Of a stretch of DNA of 29,397 bases, positions 16,087-24,701 are shown piece by piece (the first letter of the stretch is position 1; every line of letters starts with the position of its first letter). Position numbers and translations under genes: made by a program. A model generated the notes under the pieces. The model was given only the letters and a program-made list of their open reading frames with translations. It was not told the DNA's origin and made no database searches. Source of the DNA: UBA1926 sp002337215 (GTDB lineage: Bacteria; Planctomycetota; Phycisphaerae; Phycisphaerales; UBA1924); NCBI GenBank assembly GCA_963973795.1, contig CAXBAF010000037.1:1-29397 (forward strand). The letters are read 5' to 3'.

Positions 16087-18840
16087 ATGTATATCGAAGA
16101 CGGAAAACTGTTGGATGACATGCTCGACGCCGCGATCTGTACCGGGCCGCTGCGCGACGCCGCGCGGATCGCGGGCGAACTGCACGGCCTGTGCGCCGGC
16201 GCTGGCGACGCGATTGAGCACGCCGACCGGGACTCGGCGGCGCGCACGATCGCGGGACTCGACCACGACGCGCTCTCGGACATCATCCGGCTTGTAACGG
16301 TCCGGTTCCACCTGTGGAACAAGGCCGAGCAGTTGGCGATCTCGTCGGTCAACCGGCAGCGCGAACGGGACGCGACGCCCGATGCGCCCCGGGCCGAATC
16401 GCTCGAAGAAGCGTTCAAAGACCTGGGGGCGATGGGGATCTCACCCGCCGACGCGAAGCCGCTGATCGAGTCGCTCCGGATCGAGCCGACGCTGACAGCC
16501 CACCCCACCGAGGCCCGCCGGCGGACGATCCTCGACAAGCAGCTCGAGGTCGCGCGGTGCGTGCGCGCGCTCCGCGACAACAATCTCCTGCCCCGAGAGA
16601 GAACCGAGATCGAGGATCGGCTCAAGCGCGTGATCGGGATGCTGCTCGTGACCGACGACGTGCGCGCGCGCCGGCTCAAGGTCCCCGAGGAGGTCCGCAA
16701 CGGTCTGTACTACCTCCGCACCTCGATCTGGGAGACGGTGCCCCGGCTCATGCGCGACCTGCAGCACGCCTCGGGCGGCGCGGTGAGCATGAGCAACCTG
16801 CCCGCGATCCTGCGCTATCGATCGTGGATCGGGGGCGACCGGGACGGGAACCCCAACGTCACCCACGACGTCACCCGCCAGACGCTCGCGACGCTCCGCG
16901 AGACCGCGGTGGCGCTCTGGAACGACGAGCTGGAGCTGCTCAGTCGGAGGCTCAGCGTGTCGGTTCGTCACACGGCCGTGCCCACGGAACTGATGGCGAC
17001 GATCGAGGCCGACGACGCGGCGCTGCCCGCCGATTGGCTCGACCAGAGCGATTCGACGCTGCTGCGGTACGAGCCGTTCCGGTACCGGATCCGGCAGATG
17101 CTGCACCGCATCCGCCACGACGAGTCGTACAACGCGAAGTCGCTTGTTGACGACCTGACGCTGTTCCAGCGATCGCTGACCGAGATGGGGCTGGGGGGCA
17201 CGGTTGAGCGTGGGCCTCTGGCGGACGCGATCGTGCGAGCGCGGGTGTTCGGGCTGCATCTCGCGGCGCTGGACATCCGCCAGCACAGCCGGGTGCACGA
17301 GGCGGCGGTCGCCGAGCTGTTGAGCGCCGGGGGTGTGACGGACGGCTACGCCGACATGGACGAGGAAGCCAGGCTCGCGGTGCTTGAGACCGAACTCGCC
17401 ACGCCCCGGCCGCTGCGCCCGCTGGGCGCGTCGCTGAGCGAGATGACCAGTGAGACACTCGCGACGCTGGACGTGGTGCGCGAGGCGGTTTCGCGCGAGC
17501 CGAACGCGATCCGTTCGTACGTGATCTCGATGACCGACAGCGTGAGCGACATGCTGGAGGTCCTGCTGCTCATGAAGGAGACGGGGCTGTACCGTCCCGC
17601 GCGGACAACCGCGGGTGGGGAGACCCCGGCGCACAGCCCGGTCCGCATCGTCCCGCTGTTCGAGACGATCGACGACCTGGAGCGCGGGCCCGCGCTGACG
17701 GGGCGGTTCCTGGACCACCCGGCGTACAAAGCGCACCTCGGGGCGGTCGCCCGGCACGCCGGGACGCTCGGCGACAGCGGCGAGCCCTTTCAAGAGATCA
17801 TGCTGGGCTACTCGGACTCGAACAAGGACGGCGGGTTCTTCATGGCGAACGCCGCGCTGCACCGAGCCCAGGACGAGATCGGCGCCGTTGTCCGCGAGCG
17901 GGGCGTGGGGCTCTGCTTCTTTCACGGGCGCGGCGGCACGGTCGGGCGCGGGGGCGGGCGAGCGGGCCGGGCGATCCTTGCGACACCCCCCGCGGCTCGG
18001 ACGGGGCAGATCCGGTTTACCGAGCAGGGCGAGGTGATCTCGTTCCGCTACGCGCTGCCCTCGATCGCGCGGCGGCACCTCGAACAGATCCTCAACGCGA
18101 CGATGCGGGTGCGCGCGACCACGGACCGCCCTCCCGAGGTTGTCGCCGCGGGGCCGATCTACGCGAAGATGGCGGCGCGGTCGATGGCGGCGTACCGCGA
18201 CCTGATCGACGGGGAGAAATTCTGGGGCTGGTTCACCGATGCGGCCCCGATCGCGACGATCGCGGGGCTGCCGATCGCGAGCCGGCCGGTGAGCCGGGTG
18301 CACAAGCAGGGCGAGGGCGGGGGCATGACGTTCGACAGCCTGCGCGCGATCCCCTGGGTGTTCAGCTGGATTCAGATGCGGATGCTCTGCCCCGGGTGGT
18401 ACGGCGTGGGGACTGCGATCGAATCGCTCGGCGACGACGAGCGAGCGACCCTCCGCGCTGCGTTCACGCAGGGGACGTTCCTTGAGACCGTCTTCGACAA
18501 CGCGATGCAGGAGATGGCGCGGGTCCGACTGCCCATCGCCCGGAGGTACGCGATGTCGGCGAGCGACGGCGGGGCCATCTGGCCTTTGATCGAGCGTGAG
18601 TATGAGCACACAGAGGCCGCGCTGCTCGACATCTCGGGGCGTGAACGGCTGATGAGTCACTCGGACGCGATCGAGCGCGCGATCGCGCACCGGAACCCCT
18701 GGACTGATGTGCTCAACCTGATCCAGATCGACCTGCTGCGGCGGGCGCGAGAGGCCGGCGACGACGAGCGCGAAGCGCTGACGCCGTTGCTGCAGGCGAG
18801 CGTGAACGGCATCGCGGCGGGGATGCAGTCGACGGGGTGA
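16087..18840 (+). CDS. ppc: Phosphoenolpyruvate carboxylase
   Basis: A 917-aa enzyme that adds bicarbonate to phosphoenolpyruvate to give oxaloacetate, replenishing the TCA cycle. ATG 16087 is used because AAGGA lies 8 nt upstream; the TTG at 16051 lacks a ribosome site. Active-site signatures are complete: TAHPTEARRRT with His139, GYSDSNKDGG with Lys580, HGRGGTVGRGGG (613-624) with Arg615 and Arg621, FTEQGEVISFRY (644-655), SLRAIPWVFSW near 748-758, and the C-terminal VNGIAAGMQSTG that closes the active site. Length is in the family range (about 870-970). The ubiX stop is 91 bp upstream, so the two may share a transcript, though no functional link is evident. A degenerate paired-hairpin element follows the stop codon. 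Confidence 0.97.
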   Translation: MYIEDGKLLDDMLDAAICTGPLRDAARIAGELHGLCAGAGDAIEHADRDSAARTIAGLDHDALSDIIRLVTVRFHLWNKAEQLAISSVNRQRERDATPDAPRAESLEEAFKDLGAMGISPADAKPLIESLRIEPTLTAHPTEARRRTILDKQLEVARCVRALRDNNLLPRERTEIEDRLKRVIGMLLVTDDVRARRLKVPEEVRNGLYYLRTSIWETVPRLMRDLQHASGGAVSMSNLPAILRYRSWIGGDRDGNPNVTHDVTRQTLATLRETAVALWNDELELLSRRLSVSVRHTAVPTELMATIEADDAALPADWLDQSDSTLLRYEPFRYRIRQMLHRIRHDESYNAKSLVDDLTLFQRSLTEMGLGGTVERGPLADAIVRARVFGLHLAALDIRQHSRVHEAAVAELLSAGGVTDGYADMDEEARLAVLETELATPRPLRPLGASLSEMTSETLATLDVVREAVSREPNAIRSYVISMTDSVSDMLEVLLLMKETGLYRPARTTAGGETPAHSPVRIVPLFETIDDLERGPALTGRFLDHPAYKAHLGAVARHAGTLGDSGEPFQEIMLGYSDSNKDGGFFMANAALHRAQDEIGAVVRERGVGLCFFHGRGGTVGRGGGRAGRAILATPPAARTGQIRFTEQGEVISFRYALPSIARRHLEQILNATMRVRATTDRPPEVVAAGPIYAKMAARSMAAYRDLIDGEKFWGWFTDAAPIATIAGLPIASRPVSRVHKQGEGGGMTFDSLRAIPWVFSWIQMRMLCPGWYGVGTAIESLGDDERATLRAAFTQGTFLETVFDNAMQEMARVRLPIARRYAMSASDGGAIWPLIEREYEHTEAALLDISGRERLMSHSDAIERAIAHRNPWTDVLNLIQIDLLRRAREAGDDEREALTPLLQASVNGIAAGMQSTG

Positions 18841-18862
18841 AGAACTTCACGTGATTGCATGA

Positions 18863-18930
18863 GCGCCACGGCCGTGTAGGCCTCGCGATCTCCGGTCTGC
18901 CTCAGGGCACGGCCGAGACGGCCGTGGCAC
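18863..18930. repeat. Paired-hairpin element E2 (CACGGCCG class, left arm degenerate)
   Basis: The right arm is a perfect hairpin CACGGCCG/CGGCCGTG (18908-18915, 18919-18926, loop AGA) followed by GTGGCAC ending at 18930. It matches the right arm of E7 over about 25 bases. The left arm (18863-18882, CGCCACGGCCGTGTAGGCC) starts like the other copies but its second strand has decayed. It sits between the convergent ends of ppc and dnaE and may help separate the transcripts, though it has no T tract. Confidence 0.75.
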
Positions 18931-18950
18931 ATGAGGCGCGGCGGGTGCGA

Positions 18951-21900
18951 TCACGCCCTCTGCCGCTGGTACTTCCGGCGGTCGTCCTTGTTGACCTCGA
19001 CGGAGACGCCGCCCTGGAGGTGGACCGAGCCGGGGCCGAGGATGGTGCAGAGGTCCTTGACGAGTTGCGGAACGAGGCGGACGCGGGGCTTGGACTCGGG
19101 GCTGAGGGTGACGAAGGCGGACTCGGTCTCGACGACGAGGTCGTAGAAGACCGCCTCACCCACGCTCGCGTCGGCGAAGCGGTCGGTCGTCTGAGTCGCG
19201 TCCTCGCCTGCCGGTTCGCCGTTCGGTTTCACGTTCGAGGCGGCCGGGTCGTGCTCGGTGAGCAATTCGTGGACGCGGTTGATCGCGGGTTCTGCCGACC
19301 CGTTGAGGCGCGGACCGCGGAGGGCGATGAGCAGCCGGCCCTTCTCGAGGGGCTGACCGTCGATGGGGACGAGTTTGTCGACGATGATCTGCGGGTCGCC
19401 CCGGCTGTGATCGACCCGGCCCATGACGAAGACGGGCTTGTCGCCGTCGTCGTCGTCGCCCACGACGAGGTGCGCGAACTGGCCGAAGACGTTGGAGAAC
19501 ATGACCGCCTCGGCGGTCCCCGTCGTGTCCTCGAGCAGCAGGATGCCCATTTTCTGTCCCGCGCTGCGGCCTGATTTGGTCACGATCGTGCGCACGGACT
19601 GGACCAGCGCGGGGAGCACGACGCGTTTGTCCTGCGGCTGCTGCTTGAGTGTCGAGCACGAAAGGCGGCAGAAGACCTTGGTCCAGTCGGCCCATTCCTC
19701 CAATGGGTGGCTCGAGACGTAGAAGCCGAGCGTGTCCTTCTCCTGGCGGAGCGTCTCGGACTCGGACCACGCGGGGGCGGAGGCGAGGGGTGTCTCCTGC
19801 GCGTCGGCCTCGGCCGGGGCCTCGTCTTCACCGAACCCGCCGCCCATGCCGAACAGCTGGTTCTGGCCCGCGGCCTTGTCCTGGGCGGCGCGTTGCCCCG
19901 CGCTGACGGCCTGCTCGATGGTGGCGACCATCGACGAACGCTTGTCCCTGCCGTGCACGGCGTCGAACGCGCCGGCCTTGACGAGCGCCTCGATGGTCGA
20001 TTTGTTGACGGTTCCGGGGGGGACGCGCTCGGTGAAGTCGAACAGCGAGGTGTACTTCTCGGAGATGCGCTTCGACGGGTCGTCGGGGTGCTCGGGGTCG
20101 GCCTCGTCGCGCTCGCCGATGATCGCGTCGATGGCTTTGGCGCCGGCGCCCTTGATGGCTTTGAGGCCGAAGCGGATGTGACCGCCCCGCGCGCTCGCCT
20201 CCTCGCCTTCATCGAAGACGACGCTGAAGTCGGCCTGCGAGAGATTGATGTCGGGCGGCCGGACTTCGATGCCGGTGCGGACGACATTCCTGGTCAGCGG
20301 GTCGATCGCGACGGTCTTCTTGCAGTCGTCGAGGTAGGGCAGCCAGTCGGCGACCTTCTGGGCCTGGCTCTCGAAACTCAGGAACGCCGCCATGTACTGG
20401 GCGGGGAAATACGCCTTGAGGTAGGCGGTCTGGTAGGCGACGATGGCATAGCCGGTGGAGTGCGATTTGTTGAAGCCGTAGCCGGCGAATTTCAGGATGA
20501 GCTCGAAGAGTTCGTCGGCGGCCTTCTTGTCGAGGCCCTGCTTGCCCGCGCCCTCGATGAAGGTCGGCCTGTTGGCGTTGATGACCTTCTCTTTCTTCTT
20601 GCTGATCGCCTTGATGAGCGTGTAGGCGCTGCGGAGCGGGATGCCGCCCAGCTCGTGGACGATCTGCATGACCTGCTCTTGGTAGACCATGACGCCGTAC
20701 GTCGGCTCTGTGAACTTATCGACGATGGGGTGGACCTTGGGGACGGCCTGCTGGCCGTGCTTGCGCTGGTTGTAGTCCGGGATGAGGTCCATCGGCCCGG
20801 GGCGGAAGAGCGCATTGGCGGCGATGAGGTCCTCGAGCCGGTCCGGCTTCATGTCGAGCAGGAGGCGTCGCATACCGCCCGATTCGAACTGGAACACGCC
20901 GGTCGTGTCGCCGCGCTGGAAGAGGGCGAAGACATTCGGATCGGTGTACTCAAGCCTGTCAAGATCGAGCGGGTCGGGGCCCCTCTTGCCCTTCTTGCCG
21001 GGCGCTTCGCGCCCAATCGCCTCGTAGATCTTCTCGGTGGGGAGTGTCTCACGGATGAGCGCCTTGGCGCGCTCGATGACGCTGAGCGTGCGCAGGCCGA
21101 GGAAATCCATTTTGAGGAGGCCCATCTCCTCGCAGGTCGGGCCGTCCCACTGGGTGATGACGTCGTCGGAGCCCGATTGCTTGTAGAGCGGCGTGACATC
21201 CGAGAGCGGGCGCGTCGCGACGATGACGCCGGCGGCGTGGACCGACGCGTGCCGCGCCTGGCCCTCGAGCACGCGCCCGGTGTCGAGCACGCGCGCGATC
21301 TTGTCGTCGGTGTCGTACCACTTCTTGAGCTCGGGCTCCTGCTCGAGCGCCTTGTCGATCGTGATCTTGAGCTCTTCGGGGACGAGCTTGGCGAGCTTGT
21401 CCGCCTCCTGCAGCGGGACCTCGTGCACGCGGCAGACGTCGCGGATCGCGGCCCGGGCCTTCAGCGTCCCGAAGGTGATGATCTGGGCGACGTGCCCGTA
21501 CTTGTCGCGGACGTAGTTGATGACCTCGCCCCGCCCGTTCTGGCAGAGGTCGATATCGATATCGGGATACTCGGCGCGGTCGGGGTCGGTGAACCGCTCG
21601 AAGAGCAGCCCATACTCGACGGGGCAGGCGTTGGAGAGGCCGAGCACGTAGCCGACCATCGTGCCGACGCCCGAGCCTCTCGCGTTGGCGGGGATGCCCC
21701 GCTGCCGGCCCCAGTTCACGAAGTCCCACACGATGAGGAAGTACGCGCTGATCAGCTTGTCGGCGAGGATCTTGAGCTCGCGGTTGAGCCTCGCCCACTT
21801 GTCGAACGCGTCCTTCTCCTCGTCCGTTCCGAGCTTCGCCCGCGCGCTGTCGAGGCCTTCTTCACCCTCGATCAGTGTGTGGCGGTGGTCCATGATCTCG

Positions 21901-23069
21901 GGGCCGTAGCGCCAAACCATGCCCGCCTCGCTGAGCAGCCGCAGGGCCTTGTCGCAGTCTTCCTTGAGCGCGGCCTGGTCCATGCCCGGGTCGTTGGCGG
22001 GCTCGAGCGCGAACTGCTCGCAGAAGTCCTTGAACCATGCGGTCAGGTCGCCGCCGTACTGCGCGGCGGTGACCTTGGGCAGCCTGCTCTTCGGCGGGGC
22101 CTTGACGACCACGACCGGCGCGTGGTTCGCGCCGAGCGGGACCTCGACATCGCAGCGGTCGGCGATCGCCTTGGTGTTCCGCAGCGCCTCTCGGCCCGCC
22201 TCCCCGTACTTCTCGTTGTTGTACTCATCGCCCCCGAAGAGGTCCCACATCTGCCCGGGGCCCTTGACGTAGAGCTCGGGCGTGTAGCGCATCCGCTGCG
22301 GGTCGTCTTTGACCTTGCCGGTCGAGATGCAGATCAGTGTGTCGTGCGCGTCGTGGTCCTGCTCGAGCAGGAAGTGGCTGTCGTTGTCGCAGACGAGCGG
22401 GAGGTCTTGCTCGCGCGCCAGCCGGATCAGGTGCGGGTTGATCGCGATCTGTTCCCGGACGTGGTGCTGGAGTTCGACGAAGAACCTCGGACCCGCCTCG
22501 GTGGGCGCGAAGACTCGGCGGTGCCAGTCGCACACCTCCACGGCCTTCTGCCAGTGGGCCTCGTCTTTGGTCTCCTCATACCGGACCATGTGCCCCGCGA
22601 GCTCGGAGCCCAGGTGCCCGTTGATCGCGATGATCCCCTCGCCGTGGGTCTCGAGGATCTCCCGGTCCATCCGGGGCTTGAAGTAGAAGCCCGTCAGATA
22701 GGCCTCGGAGCACAGATAGAGCAGGTTCTCCCAGCCCTTCTGGTTCTCGGCGAGCAGGACGAGGTGGTAGCCGCCGTCCTGCACGCCCGTGTAGGTCCGG
22801 TCCCGCCGGTCGCCCGGGGCGACGTAGGCCTCGACGCCCAGGATGGGCTTGATCCCCGCGGCCTTGGCCTGTTTATAGAAGGACACCGCGGCGTGCATGT
22901 TGCCGTGATCGGTGACCGCGACCGAATCCATCCCCAGCTCTTTGACGCGCTTGATGAGCTTGTCGAGGCGGTTGCCCCCGTCGAGCAGCGAGTACTCGGA
23001 GTGGAGGTGGAGATGGACGAACGGCTGGTCCGACGGAGAGCCTGATTGTGTGGTGGGGTCGGTCGTCAT
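18951..23069 (-). CDS. dnaE: DNA polymerase III alpha subunit
   Basis: A 1372-aa replicative polymerase of the DnaE1 type. ATG 23069 is used; a TTG two codons upstream is less likely. The PHP domain (1-260) keeps metal-binding signatures HLHLHSEYSLLDGG (19-32), TDHGNMHAA, GVEAY (78-82) and CDNDSHF (227-233). The catalytic palm motif YPDIDIDLCQNGRGEV (501-516) has Asp503, 505 and 507. Fingers and helix-hairpin-helix regions include 'FAGYGFNKSHSTGYAIVAYQTAYLKAYFPAQYMAAF', and the OB fold ('VFVMGRVDHSRGDPQIIVD') is near the end. It is longer than E. coli DnaE (1160 aa), with extra charged loops, for example KKGKRGPDP and a Glu/Asp/Ala-rich segment before SETLRQEKDTLGFYVS. It converges with ppc and diverges from a PEP-CTERM-like gene. 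Confidence 0.97.
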   Translation of the reverse strand: MTTDPTTQSGSPSDQPFVHLHLHSEYSLLDGGNRLDKLIKRVKELGMDSVAVTDHGNMHAAVSFYKQAKAAGIKPILGVEAYVAPGDRRDRTYTGVQDGGYHLVLLAENQKGWENLLYLCSEAYLTGFYFKPRMDREILETHGEGIIAINGHLGSELAGHMVRYEETKDEAHWQKAVEVCDWHRRVFAPTEAGPRFFVELQHHVREQIAINPHLIRLAREQDLPLVCDNDSHFLLEQDHDAHDTLICISTGKVKDDPQRMRYTPELYVKGPGQMWDLFGGDEYNNEKYGEAGREALRNTKAIADRCDVEVPLGANHAPVVVVKAPPKSRLPKVTAAQYGGDLTAWFKDFCEQFALEPANDPGMDQAALKEDCDKALRLLSEAGMVWRYGPEIMDHRHTLIEGEEGLDSARAKLGTDEEKDAFDKWARLNRELKILADKLISAYFLIVWDFVNWGRQRGIPANARGSGVGTMVGYVLGLSNACPVEYGLLFERFTDPDRAEYPDIDIDLCQNGRGEVINYVRDKYGHVAQIITFGTLKARAAIRDVCRVHEVPLQEADKLAKLVPEELKITIDKALEQEPELKKWYDTDDKIARVLDTGRVLEGQARHASVHAAGVIVATRPLSDVTPLYKQSGSDDVITQWDGPTCEEMGLLKMDFLGLRTLSVIERAKALIRETLPTEKIYEAIGREAPGKKGKRGPDPLDLDRLEYTDPNVFALFQRGDTTGVFQFESGGMRRLLLDMKPDRLEDLIAANALFRPGPMDLIPDYNQRKHGQQAVPKVHPIVDKFTEPTYGVMVYQEQVMQIVHELGGIPLRSAYTLIKAISKKKEKVINANRPTFIEGAGKQGLDKKAADELFELILKFAGYGFNKSHSTGYAIVAYQTAYLKAYFPAQYMAAFLSFESQAQKVADWLPYLDDCKKTVAIDPLTRNVVRTGIEVRPPDINLSQADFSVVFDEGEEASARGGHIRFGLKAIKGAGAKAIDAIIGERDEADPEHPDDPSKRISEKYTSLFDFTERVPPGTVNKSTIEALVKAGAFDAVHGRDKRSSMVATIEQAVSAGQRAAQDKAAGQNQLFGMGGGFGEDEAPAEADAQETPLASAPAWSESETLRQEKDTLGFYVSSHPLEEWADWTKVFCRLSCSTLKQQPQDKRVVLPALVQSVRTIVTKSGRSAGQKMGILLLEDTTGTAEAVMFSNVFGQFAHLVVGDDDDGDKPVFVMGRVDHSRGDPQIIVDKLVPIDGQPLEKGRLLIALRGPRLNGSAEPAINRVHELLTEHDPAASNVKPNGEPAGEDATQTTDRFADASVGEAVFYDLVVETESAFVTLSPESKPRVRLVPQLVKDLCTILGPGSVHLQGGVSVEVNKDDRRKYQRQRA

Positions 23070-23303
23070 CGGCAACCGTGCAGTCTATCGGACGCGCCCC
23101 GGGCCGTGGCACCGGGAAGCACCGATTCGCCTGAAAATCCGGCACGCGGCGCGCGACCGGCACGCCGGCTCCGCAAAACCACGGCATCGGCTCGCCCACG
23201 CCCATCGCGAATCGGATCTTTCAACCCTGTGTCGGCCCGGGCCAGTCGCATCGGCCCGGGTCGGTGGTTCGTTTTCGCGGGGATCTGATTGGGGAGGAAC
23301 ACG
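23070..23303. promoter_or_regulatory. Divergent promoter region between dnaE and PEP-CTERM-like gene
   Basis: These 234 bp have no gene. A 10-mer TCGGCCCGGG occurs twice in direct orientation (23232-23241 and 23251-23260) with a 19-bp period. The first copy sits in a perfect 10-bp palindrome GGCCCGGGCC (23234-23243), and the two copies can also pair with each other. A GGGGAGGA ribosome site (23291-23298) serves the + gene. Confidence 0.4.
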
Positions 23304-23999
23304 ATGAACAGAGTTGCAGCAGTCGTCTCGGTCGTTGCGGGGACCGCCGCCGTGTCGGTGGCAGGGCCCGTGGAGTTCGACTTTGAAGGGGTGAGCCGGG
23401 GACAGAACGTCAACATCTCGTACGGCGACCCGGGCGACCCGGCATTCGAGGGGCGGGTCTTCGCGGGCAGCATCATGCACCAGGTCGACGACGCGATGAT
23501 GAGCACCTATTGCATCGACCCCGACCAGCTCGCACAGAACGGGGTCGCCAACTTCCAGCGCGTGAAACTGGAGCGGGGCTTGCTGAAGCGCGACAGCGCC
23601 GATGCCCGATCGCGGACACTCGCAGAATTGGCCGACATCGCGGGCCCGTCGATCTGGGAGAGCGGCGCGGCGACGCTCTCGACCGCCGCGTTCCAGGTCG
23701 CCGCGTGGGAAGTCGTGAGCGATTACGACCCGGGCACCGGCGCGAGTTCGTTCGACCTCGCGGGCGGCCTGTTCCGTGCGTGGGGCAACGATTCGGTCAT
23801 CAACGCGGCGACGAGCCTGCTGGGCCAGCTGACGTTCAGCCGGGGCGATGCCTCGGGGTACAACGCCTTCCTCCACGGGACGCACCAGGACTTCATGGGC
23901 GTGGCGGTGCCCGGCCCCGGTGCGATCGCGATCGCGGTCATCGGCGTGCCGTTGATGGCGAACCGGCGACGCCGACGCGGGGACGCCAAGTCGCTCTGA
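23304..23999 (+). CDS. PEP-CTERM-like exported protein
   Basis: A 231-aa protein. ATG 23304 has GGGGAGGA 5 nt upstream and starts a signal peptide (MNRVAAVVSVVAGTAAVSVAG, cleavage near 20). The 'VEFDFEGVSRGQNVNISY' start, 'YCIDPDQ' and 'ATLSTAAFQVAAWEVVSDYDP' (about residues 125-145) resemble PEP-CTERM surface proteins that carry a thioester-type or 'choice-of-anchor' domain with an xAFQxAxWE motif. The C-terminal signal begins at VPGPGA (202-207), followed by a hydrophobic segment and RRRRR, then an unusual 6-residue tail GDAKSL after the Arg run. Processing by an exosortase-like enzyme and surface anchoring are inferred. It has no close partner; the next gene starts 25 bp downstream. Confidence 0.82.
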   Translation: MNRVAAVVSVVAGTAAVSVAGPVEFDFEGVSRGQNVNISYGDPGDPAFEGRVFAGSIMHQVDDAMMSTYCIDPDQLAQNGVANFQRVKLERGLLKRDSADARSRTLAELADIAGPSIWESGAATLSTAAFQVAAWEVVSDYDPGTGASSFDLAGGLFRAWGNDSVINAATSLLGQLTFSRGDASGYNAFLHGTHQDFMGVAVPGPGAIAIAVIGVPLMANRRRRRGDAKSL

Positions 24000-24023
24000 C
24001 GGTCCGGCGCTAGGCTTCGGGTG

Positions 24024-24323
24024 ATGGACCCGAGCCGCGATCCATTCCGAGATTTCTACCAACGCACGGCGGGGACCACCCGCCGTGCGTTTTCGTGGGG
24101 CGGTGGGCGCACGAACCCGGTCGAGCGGTTCCTCGCGACGGTGCTCCTGCTCGCGGTCTTCGTGGTCGCACTGATTGTCCTCATCCCGCTGCTGGTCGTC
24201 ATCGCGGCCGTGCTGCTCATCGCCACGATTTACATCCGCCTCCGCCTCTGGTGGGCGGGTCGCAAGCAAACGAGCGAGGCGAACGCGGGGCGGGAGAATG
24301 TCCGGGTGATCCGGCGTGACTGA
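24024..24323 (+). CDS. Small membrane protein of unknown function
   Basis: A 99-aa protein. ATG 24024 (or the adjacent GTG 24021) follows the preceding stop by 24 bp, so translation may be coupled. An N-terminal hydrophilic, Arg-rich segment (1-35) precedes a long hydrophobic stretch (about 36-70). That stretch is enough for one long or two tightly turned helices, rich in Leu, Val, Ile and Ala, followed by a basic tail (RLRLWWAGRKQ, then a charged end). No family recognised. Codon use looks like its neighbours, and the hydrophobic pattern argues against a chance frame. No ribosome site is clear. Confidence 0.65.
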   Translation: MDPSRDPFRDFYQRTAGTTRRAFSWGGGRTNPVERFLATVLLLAVFVVALIVLIPLLVVIAAVLLIATIYIRLRLWWAGRKQTSEANAGRENVRVIRRD

Positions 24324-24356
24324 GCGGTCGCCCAGGTTCCACAACTAAACCGACGG

Positions 24357-24452
24357 GTGCCACTGCTCTCCGTCCGCGGCGCAGCAGTGTTCATCCGACC
24401 TCGCAGAAACCACCCATCGCACGACTGCGCCGCGGACGGCGAGTCGTGGCAC
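24357..24452. repeat. Paired-hairpin element E3 (covarying arms)
   Basis: Two inverted 33-nt units (24357-24389 and 24420-24452) flank a 30-nt spacer. The ends are GTGCCAC and GTGGCAC. Each unit folds on itself: CACTGCT/AGCAGTG on the left, CACGACT/AGTCGTG on the right, with a shared inner stem around a TCCG loop (inner strand CCGTCCGCGG in the left orientation). Units match at 28 of 33 positions after reverse complementing. Four of the five differences form two compensatory base-pair swaps, and the fifth repairs or breaks an inner pair. Confidence 0.85.
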
Positions 24453-24497
24453 CCCAGAAAAATGACTCGTGAGATCGACGACCTTTGTGTCCAGCGG

Positions 24498-24582
24498 GGG
24501 TGCCATGGAGACGGCGCAGCCTTCTCCATGATCGGGCAAGAGACTCTTGGAGAATCCGCTCCGCGGTGTCTCCAAGGCACCC
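24498..24582. repeat. Paired-hairpin element E4 (GGAGAC class)
   Basis: An 85-bp element bounded by GGGTGCC (24498-24504) and GGCACCC (24576-24582). Just inside lie GGAGAC (24507-24512) and GTCTCC (24568-24573), so outer arms can pair over 13 bp with a 2-nt mismatch. Each half also forms its own GGAGA/TCTCC hairpin, the right one with an inner CCGC/GCGG. It is near-identical to E6 and 17 bp from E5. Confidence 0.8.
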
Positions 24583-24599
24583 GATCACGCGACCTCTGT

Positions 24600-24665
24600 G
24601 TGCCACGGCCGTCTCGGCCGTGCGGGAGTCCGTCCGCGCTCGCACGGCCGACACGGCCGTGGCAC
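24600..24665. repeat. Paired-hairpin element E5 (CACGGCCG class)
   Basis: Two perfect 8-bp hairpins CACGGCCG/CGGCCGTG at 24604-24622 (loop TCT) and 24643-24661 (loop ACA) flank a 20-nt spacer. The ends are GTGCCAC (24600-24606) and GTGGCAC (24659-24665). It lies just beyond the stop codon of the aminotransferase gene (-), where it would form hairpins in the transcript's 3' region. Confidence 0.85.
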
Positions 24666-24701
24666 ACCAGACTCAGCGATCGCAAACGCGCCAACCAGGC
24701 G

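Noticed and set aside
19707..23045. An 1112-codon open frame on the plus strand
   Set aside because: It is antisense to dnaE, which has complete polymerase signatures. The antisense product is low-complexity Val/Leu/Asp/Arg.
24324..24701. Degenerate insertion sequence between the small membrane protein and the aminotransferase
   Set aside because: No transposase remnant or target-site duplication was seen; the 378 bp are accounted for by elements E3, E4 and E5.
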